Assembly: GCA_025331565.1 (NCBI GenBank)
Contig: JAFREQ010000014.1
Coordinates: forward strand, 2,002,501-2,066,500
Reading direction: 5' to 3'
From: Holacanthus passer
Lineage: Eukaryota; Chordata; Actinopteri; Pomacanthidae
Length of the DNA: 64,000 nucleotides
Shown piece by piece: positions 25,915 through 37,690 of the stretch. The first letter of the stretch is position 1. Each line of letters begins with the position of its first letter. The translations under genes and the position numbers were made by a program. The notes beneath the pieces were generated by a model, which was given only the letters and a program-made list of their open reading frames with translations, was not told the DNA's origin and ran no database searches.

Positions 25915-26175
25915 TGAAGACTTTGACATTTTGGGTAATAGGCTTAATCGCTGTTATTGCCAAGAGTTAACAGCCAGCCTAGTTTCCCCCTGTTCCAGTC
26001 TTTATGCTAAGCTAAACTAACTGTCAGCTGCCTCCAGACTGATATAGAATGGATGGATTGGAAGTGGTTTCAATCTTCTCATCTAACACTTGGCATGAGA
26101 GCAAATAAGCGTATTTTGAGACATGTTAATTAGTGAGCTTTAGAGATGCTGGTTAGCAGATTTTGTTGTTTTGAG
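25915..26175 (-). repeat. Reverse copy of the 'agcataaagactggaac' repeat
   Basis: Contains 'tgttccagtctttatgctaa' with 'gctaaact', preceded by 'gacattttgggtaatagg' and followed by 'cttctcatctaacacttggc' and 'ttagtgagctttagagatgc'. These are the words of the family also found in vwa5b1 introns and at 37375-37690. Confidence 0.6.
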
Positions 26176-26179
26176 TGAG

Positions 26180-27220
26180 ATGATCTGATTTCTGTTTCTG
26201 TTTCTTAACCGGCTGCTGCTTCATATTTACTGGACAGTCAAGAAACTGATATCAATTTTTTCCCAGTATTTACTTTAATTGCTTCAGATTCAGATCCTGA
26301 TCAAAATTGAAGCTCTGTGTAATCAACTTGCACTAATTGGCTCTTGGCTAATTGGCCCTTAGTTTTTCTTTGACCTTACATGCAAACTAACAAATCACTG
26401 TCTCTATGGTATAGCACAGGAGTAAATGAGGGGGAGGTGACCTGCAGGTCTCCTGTAACCGCAGCATTCTGTTGATTACAGGAGGGAATGAGCCTCCTGT
26501 ATCTAATGTCCTGCACTCTCCCTATTCATTAAACTCTGATTCACTTGAACTGCATTATGCTTTCAGCCAGGCTCATGGGAATCTGTGGCGTGAGAATGAG
26601 ATGATACTGATTTACATCCCTTGAGGCTTCCTTTTTTTTGTAAACATAGAAATTACTTCAGCCCTAGTGTCCATGGCAGCCTCTTTTCATTTTTGTGGGA
26701 CTTGTATCTTCTTGTTTGATTGGATGTAGGCGTGTTATCTAGTGCAGCAGTCTGATATATGAAGAGCACGGCAGCCTTTTCAGTCATCGTTCCCTTTCTC
26801 TCGTTCTTTACAGTGTGCCGGCCGCCTCGCTGCCGCCCTCGCGTACAGCCATAAATCAACCATCTAAGAGCTGGGACCTTCTCTGCAAGGCCCCTCTCAT
26901 TGATTACACCACGCTCAGTAAGTGTAGCGTGATGAAGAGAGAGCCCAATTCAATTAGGCTGCCTTGCTGGACAGAAATATGTAGCATTCACTGCTCTGGA
27001 TAAAAGGATGTTCCCAAGAGCAACGGAAAAGAAACAAAGGGTAAGAAAGGAGAAACTGGGAGGTGTCACTCAGGTAAAAGTAATTGGATTGTAATGATAA
27101 CATTGTGCACTCTGGGTTGCTTGTGTGAGTTGATAAAGGATGTGTGTGTTCAACTGAAGAAGAGTGAGAGTCACAGGAAATGAGGACGATTCAGGGGGCA
27201 AAGACTGAGCTGAAGATCAA
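26180..27220. other. Intergenic, no gene seen
   Basis: No coding or repeat signal that I can support. 26560-26640 and 26760-27000 have balanced composition and no known repeat words. Confidence 0.35.
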
Positions 27221-27224
27221 TCTG

Positions 27225-27885
27225 TAACCATTATGAAATGTTTAGTTTTTTCACTATAATAATGGCAATTTCTCCAGAATTATTGGATGCATTGGAATTC
27301 AATTGTGTCGAGATATTCATGGTGTCCAGAGGATGAGGCCTATGGATTGCGGTGATGATCCACAGATTTTTCCTCCAGAACCACCTTGAGATTGACATTT
27401 TGAGGTTTTCCGTAATTGAAATCCACAAGTATTGGATGTACTGGAATAACATGTAGTCTAGGAATTCATGGTCCCCAGAGAATGACGTATATTGAGTCTG
27501 GTGATGATACACAAATTTTTCCAGCAACTCTTTGGGGTTTACATTTTTGTTTTCTATTGCAATTTTTCCACAATTATTGGAGTATTGGAGAAGAATTGAA
27601 ATTAAACTTACATATACAAATAGTCTTTGTTCCCAGAGGATGAATACTGTACCTATGATGTTGGTAATCCCCTGACCTTTCCTCATTGATTCCAAGTTGG
27701 GGTTTTCACTTATCCAGTAAAATATTTTAAAATGACTAAATGGGTTGGCACAAACTGTGGTACAGACAATAATGGTTCCTAGAAGATCGATTTTAATAAC
27801 TTTGGTGGTCCATTAACTTTCCATCTAGCGCCATCATCAGGTTGTAATTGCATTTTATCAAAGTGCACGAATAATTAGCAAATGT
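27225..27885 (+). repeat. Internally tandem interspersed repeat, about five degenerate units
   Basis: A motif of roughly 105-130 bp recurs: 'attattggatg...', then 'attcatggt(g/c)(t/c)ccagag(g/a)atga', then 'tgatgatccacag' or 'tggtaatcccctgac', then 'ttttcctc...' and 'ttgacatttt'. Anchors of the 'ccagaggatga' word are at about 27326, 27473 and 27632, with further 'attgg' and 'atctagcgccatcatcagg' blocks to 27842. It belongs to the same family as 47320-48055 and 6850-7065. An open frame on the minus strand through it is an accident of the repeat. Confidence 0.6.
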
Positions 27886-27889
27886 CGTC

Positions 27890-30090
27890 ATTCTAACAGT
27901 TTAAACTAAGAGGGCGAACATGATGACATTAAAACTTCCCGTGATCTGAAAGCACTGCTGTGTCTGAGTTCAGCCTCACAGAGACATTAACATGGTTGCA
28001 GACTCTTGTTTCACAACAGACAAGTTCATGGTGAAGTGCTGATACATTTTCTAAGCATTTTAAATTGACATTAGTTTCAGTGGAAAAGACAAATGAATAT
28101 TTTTCGCCACACCAAAGACACTGCTGGTCTTCAGCATGTTTATATGTTAATGATATTAATGCATGAGGCATTGGTTTGTTGATTTTATTAAAATGCACCA
28201 AACTCAGAGAACATTTATTCATGCTCAGTCCTCATTGTTCATAGGATTATAAACTGAATGCACCTTATATTACCTTGTGTTCAGCCACAGTTAAAACATT
28301 TCTGCAGAACAAGTTGTTTCACACTTTCACAGGCACAAAGTAACAGCCAGAAGATGAAGAGACACTTAACACAGCGAAGAGTCAAGACATTTCCTAATTT
28401 CACTGAACAACCCTCTTATACAAGTCGGTAACTCACATGGCAGATAAGTCAATACTGAATACTCACATCCATTTCTGTAAAGGCCAAACCATGATGGATT
28501 TTTTCAATTTAGCATATCAAGGCGCTGCGTTAATCTTCTGTGTGATTTATGGGACCACAGCTGTTTGTATAAGGCCTCTCAATCTCTGTATTTGGAGGCT
28601 CAAGGAGATACTGTACAAGCTCATCCCGGATCAGATCGCAGTCCCACTCTTTATTCACTAAACATCCAACTAGACTGAGTGCAAAAGTCTCTTAATCATC
28701 CCCGCAGGGTAGTGTCTCCTTTATGGCGACTACCCAGACTATTCCCAAAACATTAAAGCGGTTTTCATCATTTCCAAACACTTTTTGGCCGTAAACCCTC
28801 TGGCTCTTTTCAGCATACATCTGCAGCCACTGACAAAAACAGGGATTTTAAATAGAAGTGAACTGATAAGAAGAGAAAAGAAATTCGAAGCAGCTCTCTG
28901 CTAAAATTCGCTCTCTCCTTTCAATAATTGGAATAAATAACATCCATGTATGAGATATTGCCTTGAAGCAATTTATTTTTCTATTCAGGGTTTTCTTTGA
29001 TTCACAGCACACACCAGGGCTAGAAAAAGAGACATTTATTTTCCAGTGTTGCCACACTGTAACCTCTCAGGGGACAACTTCATCCACCATCTACCCATGA
29101 CAGTTCGGTCCATGCTGCCCGGCACAGCTCGTTGGCAGACACAGAAGATACTTATTCTGATTCATTGCACCAGAATCTTCCAGTAAAAGCTGCAGCAGCT
29201 GCCTTATATTTGCCCTCTTTATACAGTGTCGACAAGTCAGACAGATGTTTGGACGCACAGCATTAATGTAGGACAGATGTTCGCTCATGCTCTCTGACTC
29301 ATGTACAATGCACCCAATTCCAACCCAATCTGCTAGAAAATGATATATTTATACTAATTTGCAACAGCAGATATGTTTTTAGGGAAACTGAATGCCATCT
29401 GGATTTTTTATCATCATAATTAGCAAACATTTGTAATGAATGTATCTGCAGTTGTTGCAGTTACATATATACTGAGACTCCTTATTTCAAATGCATAATT
29501 TATGTTTCATTCTCTGAATCTTTACATGCAAGTGCTTACAAACGATTTTTAATTCCCGAAACTTGCTCTTCCTTTGAGTTGCTCTTGAATTATTCAGTAG
29601 TATCACTCCAAGTTTTGTGTCCAATCCATAATTAGTTAGACCATATATTATATATTCAAGGTTTATTTTTTTGACCTACATATTTTAGAGTTTGTGTTAA
29701 AGATGGAAATTCTGTCTGTTGTGTGTTTCTCAAGTAATCAGCTTCAAAATCACTGATGTAAACAAACCTTTTACAGCATTGGAAGACAGTACAGACTTAA
29801 ATGTAGATGTTATCCAATGTTAATCGACGCATTAAAAGACTCATCATTTGAAAAAAAGCACCTGGTGATTCTGCATCCAAACCTCTTATCCTCATGTTAG
29901 CAAAATCATCCTGTTAATATACTAAATTAACATCACACCAAACATGAAGAATTAATTACATTCTTTGGACTGACTTTTACACCAGAATTAACTAGTCATA
30001 GAAGTCCCTCGAGAGAGAATGACTAGGCGACGTGCCCTATTCCTCAGGTTTATAGAAAAAAAAAAAAATACATTGATACCCCCGTGCAAA
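27890..30090. other. Intergenic upstream of fam43b, no gene seen
   Basis: No exons or recognised repeats. It ends in the fam43b promoter region; distal regulatory sequence may lie here but cannot be shown from one sequence. Confidence 0.35.
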
Positions 30091-30458
30091 GCTGGAAGGA
30101 TAAATAATGCTTTGGTAGGGAGCCATTTGGAACCAAAACAACGACGCAGGGAGGGGGTTGAGGGTGCCTGAGCGCTGGGCTGAGGCTCCTGCACTGATCA
30201 GCGCTGCATGATGCAGACAACAGAGGAGAAAGAGGAGGAGGAGGAGGAGGAGGAGGAGGAGAGGAAGGAGGAGCGAGCGGGGGAACAGACCGGCTGAGGC
30301 TCGCAGCTCTCAGTCTCTCCTCTGTGCTTCGAGAAGCAGCTTCTCTCCGCTTTTCCTCTCTCCCTCGCACACACACCAGCTTTCCATACTCTTTCGCCTG
30401 AGCTGATAAGAGCAAAGCAGCGGCTGAGGGGCTCACTCGCTCCAACTCCTCCCGCACC
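30091..30458 (+). promoter_or_regulatory. fam43b promoter-proximal region and 5' untranslated region
   Basis: G+C content rises sharply relative to the flanks, and the stretch ends at the fam43b start codon. It holds a purine-only GGA/GAG tract (30222-30283) followed by CT-rich sequence. An ATAAATAAT word at about 30099 is a weak TATA-like candidate. The transcription start is not determined. Confidence 0.45.
30222..30283 (+). repeat. (GAG)n polypurine tract in fam43b 5' region
   Basis: About twelve consecutive GAG units lie within a longer almost pure purine run, about 175 bp before the start codon. It is likely length-variable and, as a mirror-type polypurine tract, could adopt triplex DNA; the structural point is inference. 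Confidence 0.85.
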
Positions 30459-31466
30459 ATGCTGCCCTGGAGAAGGAATAAGTTTGTTCTGGTGGAGGAT
30501 GAGGCCAAGAGTAAACCCAAGAGCCTGGGGACTGGGTTGACCTACCACTCCATCCTCTCGTCTCTACTGCGCTCCTGTCCTGACTTGCTGCCTGACTGCC
30601 CCTTCGACTGGGTGGGCAGCATCTTTCATACCAAACGGCAAAAGGTGGAATTGAACAAAGAGGAGCCTGTTTACAACGTGCGCTACCTGGGAAGTGTGGT
30701 CACCATCACGGCAAAGGGAGACGGCTGCACCCAGGAGGCAGTGGCCAAGATCTGGGCAAGGAGCAATTATGGGGAGCAGAGTGTCAAGATGAGGTTAACA
30801 GTGGGACCGCAAGGCATCCGGATGAGTGCTGACAAATCTGGGAAAAAGAAACCCATCCATCTTTACTCTCTGAACAGAATCACCTACTGCAACGCTGACC
30901 CTTGCAGGCCCAAGATCCTGGCTTGGATCTACAGGCACCAGGTCAAGAACATGGCCGTGGTGCTCCGGTGTCACGCTGTCCTGGTTAGCAAGTCGGAGAA
31001 GGCCCAGGCCATCGCCCACAGCCTCTACCAGAACGCCACCTCCGCCTTCAGTGAGTTCAAACGGCTGAAGCGTCAGAGCGATTTCCGGCACTGCCAGCAG
31101 CAGCTGCTGGGCGAGGAGGCGGTGCCCCTGATGCCACTGAGGAGGCTGCTGAACGGCCAGTGCCACTACAGACCGCCTGCAGACAACCCCGGGACTGCCA
31201 CCCGCCTCTGCTCCATCACAGAGGAAGAAGAGGAGGAGGAGGAGGAGGAGGATGAGGACAGCAAAGACGAGAAGCAGGAGGCAGAAGAACCAGAGGATGT
31301 AGAGGAGCAGCAGGAAAAACAGAAGGTTTTAACAACAAACACAGACCCAACTCAGTTATTATCAGAGTTGGACATTGGGGATATTGCCAGACTGGAGCAG
31401 TGCCAAATCAACTTTGTCAGTGACAGCAACAACAACACGTTTACATTTATAACCTCTCTGGTGTGA
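30459..31466 (+). CDS. fam43b: Fam43b, PTB/PID-domain protein (single coding exon)
   Basis: Uninterrupted 335-aa frame with a good start context (CGCACCATGC). The N-terminus MLPWRRNKFVLVEDEAK and QKVELNKE match my memory of FAM43B rather than FAM43A. A phosphotyrosine-binding/PID-like domain spans about residues 71-204: VYNVRYLGSVVTITAKGDGC, the KIWAR helix, MRLTVGPQGI, HLYSLNRITYC, LAWIYRHQ, and VLRCHAVLVSKSEKAQAI, then the C-terminal helix FSEFKRLKRQSDFRH. Next come PLRRLLNG, an SITEEE acidic run of ten Glu (255-264), a charged disordered region, and a conserved-looking tail (LEQCQINFVSDS) ending TSLV. Human FAM43B is of similar length. The function is poorly characterised; a role as a phosphopeptide or NPxY-binding adaptor is inferred from the fold only. 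Confidence 0.95.
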   Translation: MLPWRRNKFVLVEDEAKSKPKSLGTGLTYHSILSSLLRSCPDLLPDCPFDWVGSIFHTKRQKVELNKEEPVYNVRYLGSVVTITAKGDGCTQEAVAKIWARSNYGEQSVKMRLTVGPQGIRMSADKSGKKKPIHLYSLNRITYCNADPCRPKILAWIYRHQVKNMAVVLRCHAVLVSKSEKAQAIAHSLYQNATSAFSEFKRLKRQSDFRHCQQQLLGEEAVPLMPLRRLLNGQCHYRPPADNPGTATRLCSITEEEEEEEEEEDEDSKDEKQEAEEPEDVEEQQEKQKVLTTNTDPTQLLSELDIGDIARLEQCQINFVSDSNNNTFTFITSLV

Positions 31467-32620
31467 GAATAACGCAGTTAAAAGAACGCGATTCTGCAGC
31501 ACTACAGTAACACATTCCTCTCTTTGCCCTTCACTGGTACCCCACTCAGGCTCCCTCCTGCCCTGTCCATGTAATGTGAAGTGTTTACCAGGAACTTCTC
31601 CTACTACCAGGTGGTAGAGAAAAGGCAGAAGATCGCTCTGTGGGAGTTAATTCTATTCTGACCAGATGGCTCAGATGCTGGTTTGACTGTAGCAGTTTGG
31701 GAAACTGTGTGTTTACAAAGAGGGCTGGTGATGCACAGACTAATGATAGCACAATGACGAACGAGGACGATGGTTTCAGAAAACACGAAGCTCTGACGCT
31801 GAGACCACTGACATGCGGGTCACATATTGATCACATCACCAAGCGGGATGTGTTTATTACTCCTCTGTCTCTTGTTTTTGTGAGTATAATTAACGCTGTG
31901 TTTGCCAGCAGGGACATTTTTCGGATCGACTTGTAATATTTTTTCAGGGAGGCTCTTTGTAAATTTGTGTAATTTTTTTCTAATATGACAATCCTCACTG
32001 ATATTGTTCACAGACTGACCTTTCTGAGTGCTTACAATCACGAGAAGTTTGTTACGGTTTTACTAATGATCGCAGCCGACAAATGATTAAGGCTGTAATT
32101 TAGGAAGCAAGCCATTCAGTCGACATGTTTATTGCTGTCATGTGTTAGCGTCCTTATCATTTATGCATGACATGTCAGCAGTAACCTTTTCCATGGAGGT
32201 TTGTCTTTTTTCACGTGACATCTTTGATCCTTCGGCTTTATAATGAACACTGTGATAAATGTGTGACCAGGGAGGAAATACACACAGGTCATGCAGCAAT
32301 TATGTAATGCATTATTTTTATTTACCTCTTTTTCTGCGTCACCTGATTTTCCAAAACATCAAGAACAACAAAGACAGATCTCAAATCGCCATTGCTCTGC
32401 TCTTTTTAGCCAAGTTTCGCTAATACAGTTTTTCCACATAAGCCCTTGCAAAAATGCAGATGAACCCCTCCAATTTAACACAAACTGTTTTGAATATGAC
32501 TTTAGCAAATTTCCTGTTGATAATATCTGTGCTACTGTCTAAAGATGCATTGTGATTATTATGAAATGAAGCTATTTATTTTCCAAATATGGTGAATAAA
32601 AATTCCCCTCACTTGGGTTT
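31467..32620 (+). other. fam43b 3' untranslated region with candidate polyadenylation signal
   Basis: No coding signal after the stop. A canonical AATAAA lies at 32595-32600 in 'ggtgaataaaaattcc', giving a 3' UTR of about 1.15 kb if used. No earlier canonical signal was found on the plus strand. Confidence 0.45.
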
Positions 32621-35600
32621 CCTTCTTGAATCTCAGAGGGAAGGTATTTCTAGATGTTTGCAGAGATTATTCAAATGAATCCAACACTTCTGCATTCCAC
32701 CAGTGTGCATTTGCATATTTCTGATTTGAGAATGTGTGTAACCCACACTTCAAAGCCAAAAGACACAACATTTTTATGCTGGCATAATCTGCCTCCTGAG
32801 CTATAAAACTGAATTAAAAAGATGGTTTTTGACACAAGAAAAGATGCAATGTCGAATTTAAACAGTCAGTCCTGTTAGATGTGGTTTGATAAACTTCTGC
32901 AGACCTTGTACTGGCTTCTCAGCCTTTTACTCTGAGGGGAGCAGTTAATCAGCAGATTGAACTGTTCAGGAAATGAACATAAAGCACCTGCCTCTGCAGG
33001 ACGGCTGTCAGGCTCTGACAGGAGCGAGTGATCCAAAACGAGGACCGGGAAGTTGACTCACGCATTAAACATTTTACTGCAAACATCAGCCATTTTAGTG
33101 AGTCTCTAAAATGTTTCACTGGAATCACACGAACATCAGCAAGTGAACAACACTGAAACACGAAGCATGTTTGAGTTGCTGTGTTTCACAGTCGCGTAGT
33201 TTCCAATCATCAGCATCTCCGTCTTTGAACAACAATGAAGTTCTTTTAATATTCTGCATTATATCATGACTATATAACATAGCAGTGCAATAAATATATT
33301 AATGCACTGGGAAAGTATTGACGTTAAAAACTGTTCATAAATTCTGTTTAATTGTCTTACATAATGACATCAAAAGCTGTTTCATTTGACAGCGGAGCGT
33401 CCTCATTAGCACTGCTTTTGAAGAGGAATAGTTGCTGCTGCTGTGTTGAGGAAAACAGAATCATTTGGAGTTGGTTTGAGTTACTGGGATGGATTATTCT
33501 GAAGGGATACTTTCAGCTGGAACCTTTAAGATCAATATTTTATCTTCCTGGAACAAACCACCTCTGAAAAACAACAGGATCTAATGTCAGAAGATAGATA
33601 ATAAAGGATTGCCATGTCCTTGCCACAAATCCACTCATATCAAGGATAACTGCAGAAACTGAATACTAAGAGAATTTGTTTTTTCAGTGCTTCATTATAT
33701 TTTCCCTATGTTTTAATCTCCAGCCAGTTCGACAGACTTCTGTTCTGCATAGATAAACACTCATAGAGTATAGACACACAGTGAACAGTGTGATATAGTC
33801 AGACTGTTTGCTCACTGACACTCATGCAGAAATGCATTGTGTCTGACATGCTGCCAGTGCTATGTTAACATGGAGCGGTTAGCGGAGGAGCCAGTGCATT
33901 TATGCAAACATAAGTCTTGTCAGGCGAGCAGAAGAGAAGGAGCAGATGGCAGCAGCAAGGTGCACGCTGGGCTTTATCACAGTCATCTTCCAGAATAACA
34001 AGGGCTCAAGCCCAGATCCAAAGCTTGTTGTGTTTTATCACATCATCAGCCACAGAGGATGCTCTTAAAGAACACCGAAATCTAATCAAACATGGCAGAC
34101 GCCGGCCTGTCAAGCATCACACATCACCGTGCTGTGCCGTTTTACAGCAGGGTGTCTTTGGAGACCCCAAAAAGCTGCTTCTGCCTGCACACAGCTGTTC
34201 AAAGGCTTTCTCATCCCCACGCAGCGTCTGTGAGGCAAACACGGCAAGATGAGTGACAGCACCGCAGGCCCGCTCGTCTCCATCACGACGAGGAGGAGCG
34301 GAGGAACAAAATGTTTCGTCCCAGAGCAGCTGGCAGCAGGTGGCGGTCTGTTTTTGTTCCAGTGAGAATTTGTACAAAAACAAAAAGTGTTAAGCAGCTT
34401 CTGTGTGGGGACGGAGGAGAGGAAGAAGAGTGCATGCAGGGGAGGGAAGGACACTGTGGATCAATGAGACTCTGCTCAGTAACAGAGAGATGAACAGTAA
34501 TAAGACCTTGTGAAAAAAAGTGGTGGTTGTGTGTGTGTGTGTTTTAGAGTTTATGTTGCTGACTGCACAGAATTTTTTCCTCATATTATTTACCTTGTGT
34601 CTCCCAAAAAGTCAAACTGAATGGCACAACACATTTTTCCATCGCCTTTATTTCTAATGATGGGAAGACTTTTATCATCACAGCTGAAACGACTGACGTT
34701 GCTGGTTCCTCTCAGAAGGGCAGTGTTGCCTTTCTTACAATATTTGATGCTCCTATCATTTTACGGCTGAGGGAGAAAACTCGAGTTAGAGTTACAAGTT
34801 CAAATGATCACGCCATCAAAGCTAACAAGCATCATTTTCCATCTCATGCATATGTTATAGCATATTCTGAGAAAAGAATTGCACACCTGGCAATTTGCAA
34901 ATGAGATGCTCAGTGTTTTGCTGCTCAGCAAATCACACCGACAGAGAGGATGCTCTCTCTGTTGGCACAAACAGCAAAACTCTAACTGTAAGCTGCACAT
35001 TCATGATTTTTTTTTGTCTGACTGAAACACTTATATATTATACAACACAGCGTCTCCACATACGCTTAAAGTGAGTGAGAACTCATTAGACTAAGTTGTC
35101 AAATAATCTCCCGGGGCTACAACTGTTCCTGTTGAGTTTAAGCTGCAGTCCAGACTCCTGCAAAAAAAAAAAAAAAAAACCTTGACTGCCAGTGAGCATA
35201 ACTATACAGCTAACTAATTCATGAGAAACAGGGATTAGTTACTACCATAAAACATTTATGGTTTTATCCCATAAAAGCATAATAAGTAATGCCAAAACTT
35301 GTCGGGGAAGAAGTGTGAGATGAAAAATCCTGCCTCAGGAAATGCGTGTGTGCAGTTTGTTTAATAATGATATTCAGAAAGGCGAATAATATCTCTGTCG
35401 TCTCTTTTCTCCCAGGAACAGTGTGTGTTTTTCTGAAGCAAGGCGAAGGCTGCAGATAAATTTATGGCGGGGAAACAACTGAATCCTGTCTTGAACAGCG
35501 TTTCACTCAGCTTCACCGCTCATCCCTGCACTCCTCTGTGCTGCAGAGTTTATTGAAAATGAGCCGCAGAAGATACCCCCTGCCCTTTCCACCACTTTTC

Positions 35601-36480
35601 CACCATTACAGCTACTTAAATTACCTTTTCCAAAATTGGAAAAAGGGTTTCTTTGGTAATAATTTTACGCAAACGAGAACAGGTAATTTGATGAAAGCTA
35701 CATGAGGAAATTTAATAACCCTGTCACACACCACCTGATGTCTTTCCACCACAGGCTACAGGAGGGGAGGATTGCAGGGAGGGTGCACGTATCTGTTGTC
35801 CCCTGTCGTCACCAGGGAGCCATTACACAGACTAATTATGAAATCAATAACCTTGGAGCACAGGTTTGTGTTTTCCATAGTGTTCTTTTATGGCACCCAA
35901 TTGGACACGGTGCTGCTTATGTCCTTGTGGGGTCTGCTTAAATTGTTTTGTGTTTGTTGTGCTTGTGCTTCAGCTGCTACTGATTGTAATGGTGAGATGT
36001 GGTTTCACGCTGCATCAAACTTGTTTGAGACCTGTGACCAGAAGAAAAAAAAAAAAACACAGATTGGGATTTAAGACTAAAATATGAAGAGATATTTGTA
36101 GAAATACGCTAATCGGTTTTCCCGCTGAGAGTCAGATGAGAAGATCAATTACTCTAACAAGCTCAAGAGGACGAGCAGAGTCAGGCGAGCAGGCAGGCTC
36201 AACTCACAGTGAGTCCAAATCAGCAAACAAGAAAACAAGAAATACTGTGCAGTCTGAACCCAGCAGCATAACAGGCAGGGAAAGCTGTCTGGATGATCAG
36301 GCAGAGGATTATTAGAAGTGAGCTGGTATATACTAACTGACTGATTAGGGGAATGAGGGGCAGGTGTGCTGGCACATAGAAATCAGGTGGAAACTGAAGC
36401 CAAGGCTTCATCAAAATGTATCAAATTTGAACAAAATGTCCAGAAAATGAGCAAAGGAAAATGTGAAGTAATCCACATGC
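32621..36480. other. Gene-free stretch downstream of fam43b
   Basis: No exon, RNA gene or clear interspersed repeat. Short homopolymers occur at 35162-35179 (A) and a short GT run near 34531. Overlapping open frames on both strands at 33917-34490 show no family motif. Confidence 0.35.
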
Positions 36481-36489
36481 AAATATTTA

Positions 36490-37040
36490 AAATTTGCTGT
36501 GACATTTAGGGGTTTATTTTACTGGACCCAGGAGCGTGACACAGATGAAGGTGAGGGGTTGAAGGGATTTATTAAGTAAAATCTCCAGGATACACTAGAA
36601 AACAAAAAGGTGAAGAGAAGCTGGTGGAGCTGAGTTGCTTCCGTGGTTGGAGGCTGGGCGATGGTTAGTTAGGAGCTGAGGCTGAAAAGCGGTAAACAGG
36701 AGGGACAAAGACAATGAAACTGGGGACACTGGAAACATGGAAACTCTGGTAGATAGGAGCAATGAAGCACATGGAAACATGAAGCACTAGGGACAAATAA
36801 AGGTACGATCTGGTAACTTGCAGGAGAATGAGAAGCGTCTTTAAGCTGCCAGTGATGAGGGCAGATGAGCTACAGCTGTGACAATTGAGAGGACCCCAGC
36901 ACCTGAAGACCATGCCCCCAGCCACTGAAGCAAAGCCTGAACCAGAGTGTGCCACACAGAAAAGAAACACAAAACACTCAAAACCAAAAACACTGGAGTA
37001 TAAACACAAATAAACCAAGACATCCAAACCATGACATTTG
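36490..37040 (-). repeat. Interspersed repeat with 'GGACCCA...TTTATT' end (reads as AATAAA on minus strand)
   Basis: Begins near 'tggacccaggagcgtgacac' with TTTATT at 36568-36573 and 'ggatacactagaaaac', and ends 'aaaccatgacattt' near 37037. The same end organisation (AATAAA, CTTCAACC, TGGGTYCA) appears at 54240-54300 in plus orientation and 58190-58240 in minus. Non-coding; several overlapping open frames here reflect the repeat. Confidence 0.5.
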
Positions 37041-37374
37041 CACTAATTCTCCAGTCAGACACCATTAAACCACCGCAGGAGAAGAAGGTGCAACAAGATA
37101 ATGTAATTAAAGGGGAGTCTTTCCTATGTTTGCAGGATTAAGGTTAGGGCCAGTGTGTGTGTTCACAGAAAATTGAACTAGATAACATAGATAAACCTCC
37201 ATTAAAACAGCGCCAATCAACCCTAAAAACACGATAGAAAACCATCAGGAAAACATGATAGAAATATGACATTTAATATTTTGACTTTTTTTAAATGTGC
37301 AAATGGACAAAAAACTGTGGATGGAGTCTTAATGAGAGATTGATTTACAGAAGCTAGTAGAACAGAGAATAACA

Positions 37375-37690
37375 TGGACATGACATCAGGACATTGTCTC
37401 TTTATGAAGCTACAGCCAGGATACTGTTTAGTATCAAGATGTTTAAGCTCAGCTTAGAATAAAGACTGCAGCTACCAAAACCTCTGAAGCTCACGAAAAA
37501 CTCACAAAAAGGTTTTGCACGGAATCAAACAAACAATATTTAACGTGAGTTTTAATGAGCTTTAGAGGTGCTGGTAGGTGTGTTTTTCATCCTTTGGACA
37601 GCGTGAGCTCAGCTAACTCCTCTTGGCTGTAGCTTCATATATGAACCGTATCAATCTTCTCATCTAACTCTGGGCAATGACTCTCACTTG
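37375..37690. repeat. Fold-back pair of the 'agctacagcca' repeat (inverted arms)
   Basis: The left arm (about 37400-37500) reads 'tatgaagctacagcca', 'cagcttagaataaagactgc' and 'aacctctgaagctcac'. The right arm (about 37550-37650) is the approximate reverse complement: 'gagctttagaggtgctgg', 'gtgagctcagctaactcc' and 'tggctgtagcttcatata'. The spacer is about 50 bp. Confidence 0.6.

Noticed and set aside
27231..27695. 154-codon open frame, minus strand
   Set aside because: Falls in the tandem-unit repeat at 27225-27885; the frame is a by-product of unit length and A+T-rich codons.
30050..30548. Two overlapping minus-strand open frames antisense to the fam43b 5' end
   Set aside because: Generated by the GAG polypurine tract (poly-Pro, poly-Ser on the other strand) and by fam43b coding sequence.
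35810..35821. Additional CTCF-like word CACCAGGGAGCC
   Set aside because: Core GGGGG/GAGGG replaced by GGGAG; weaker than the listed motifs and not worth calling.
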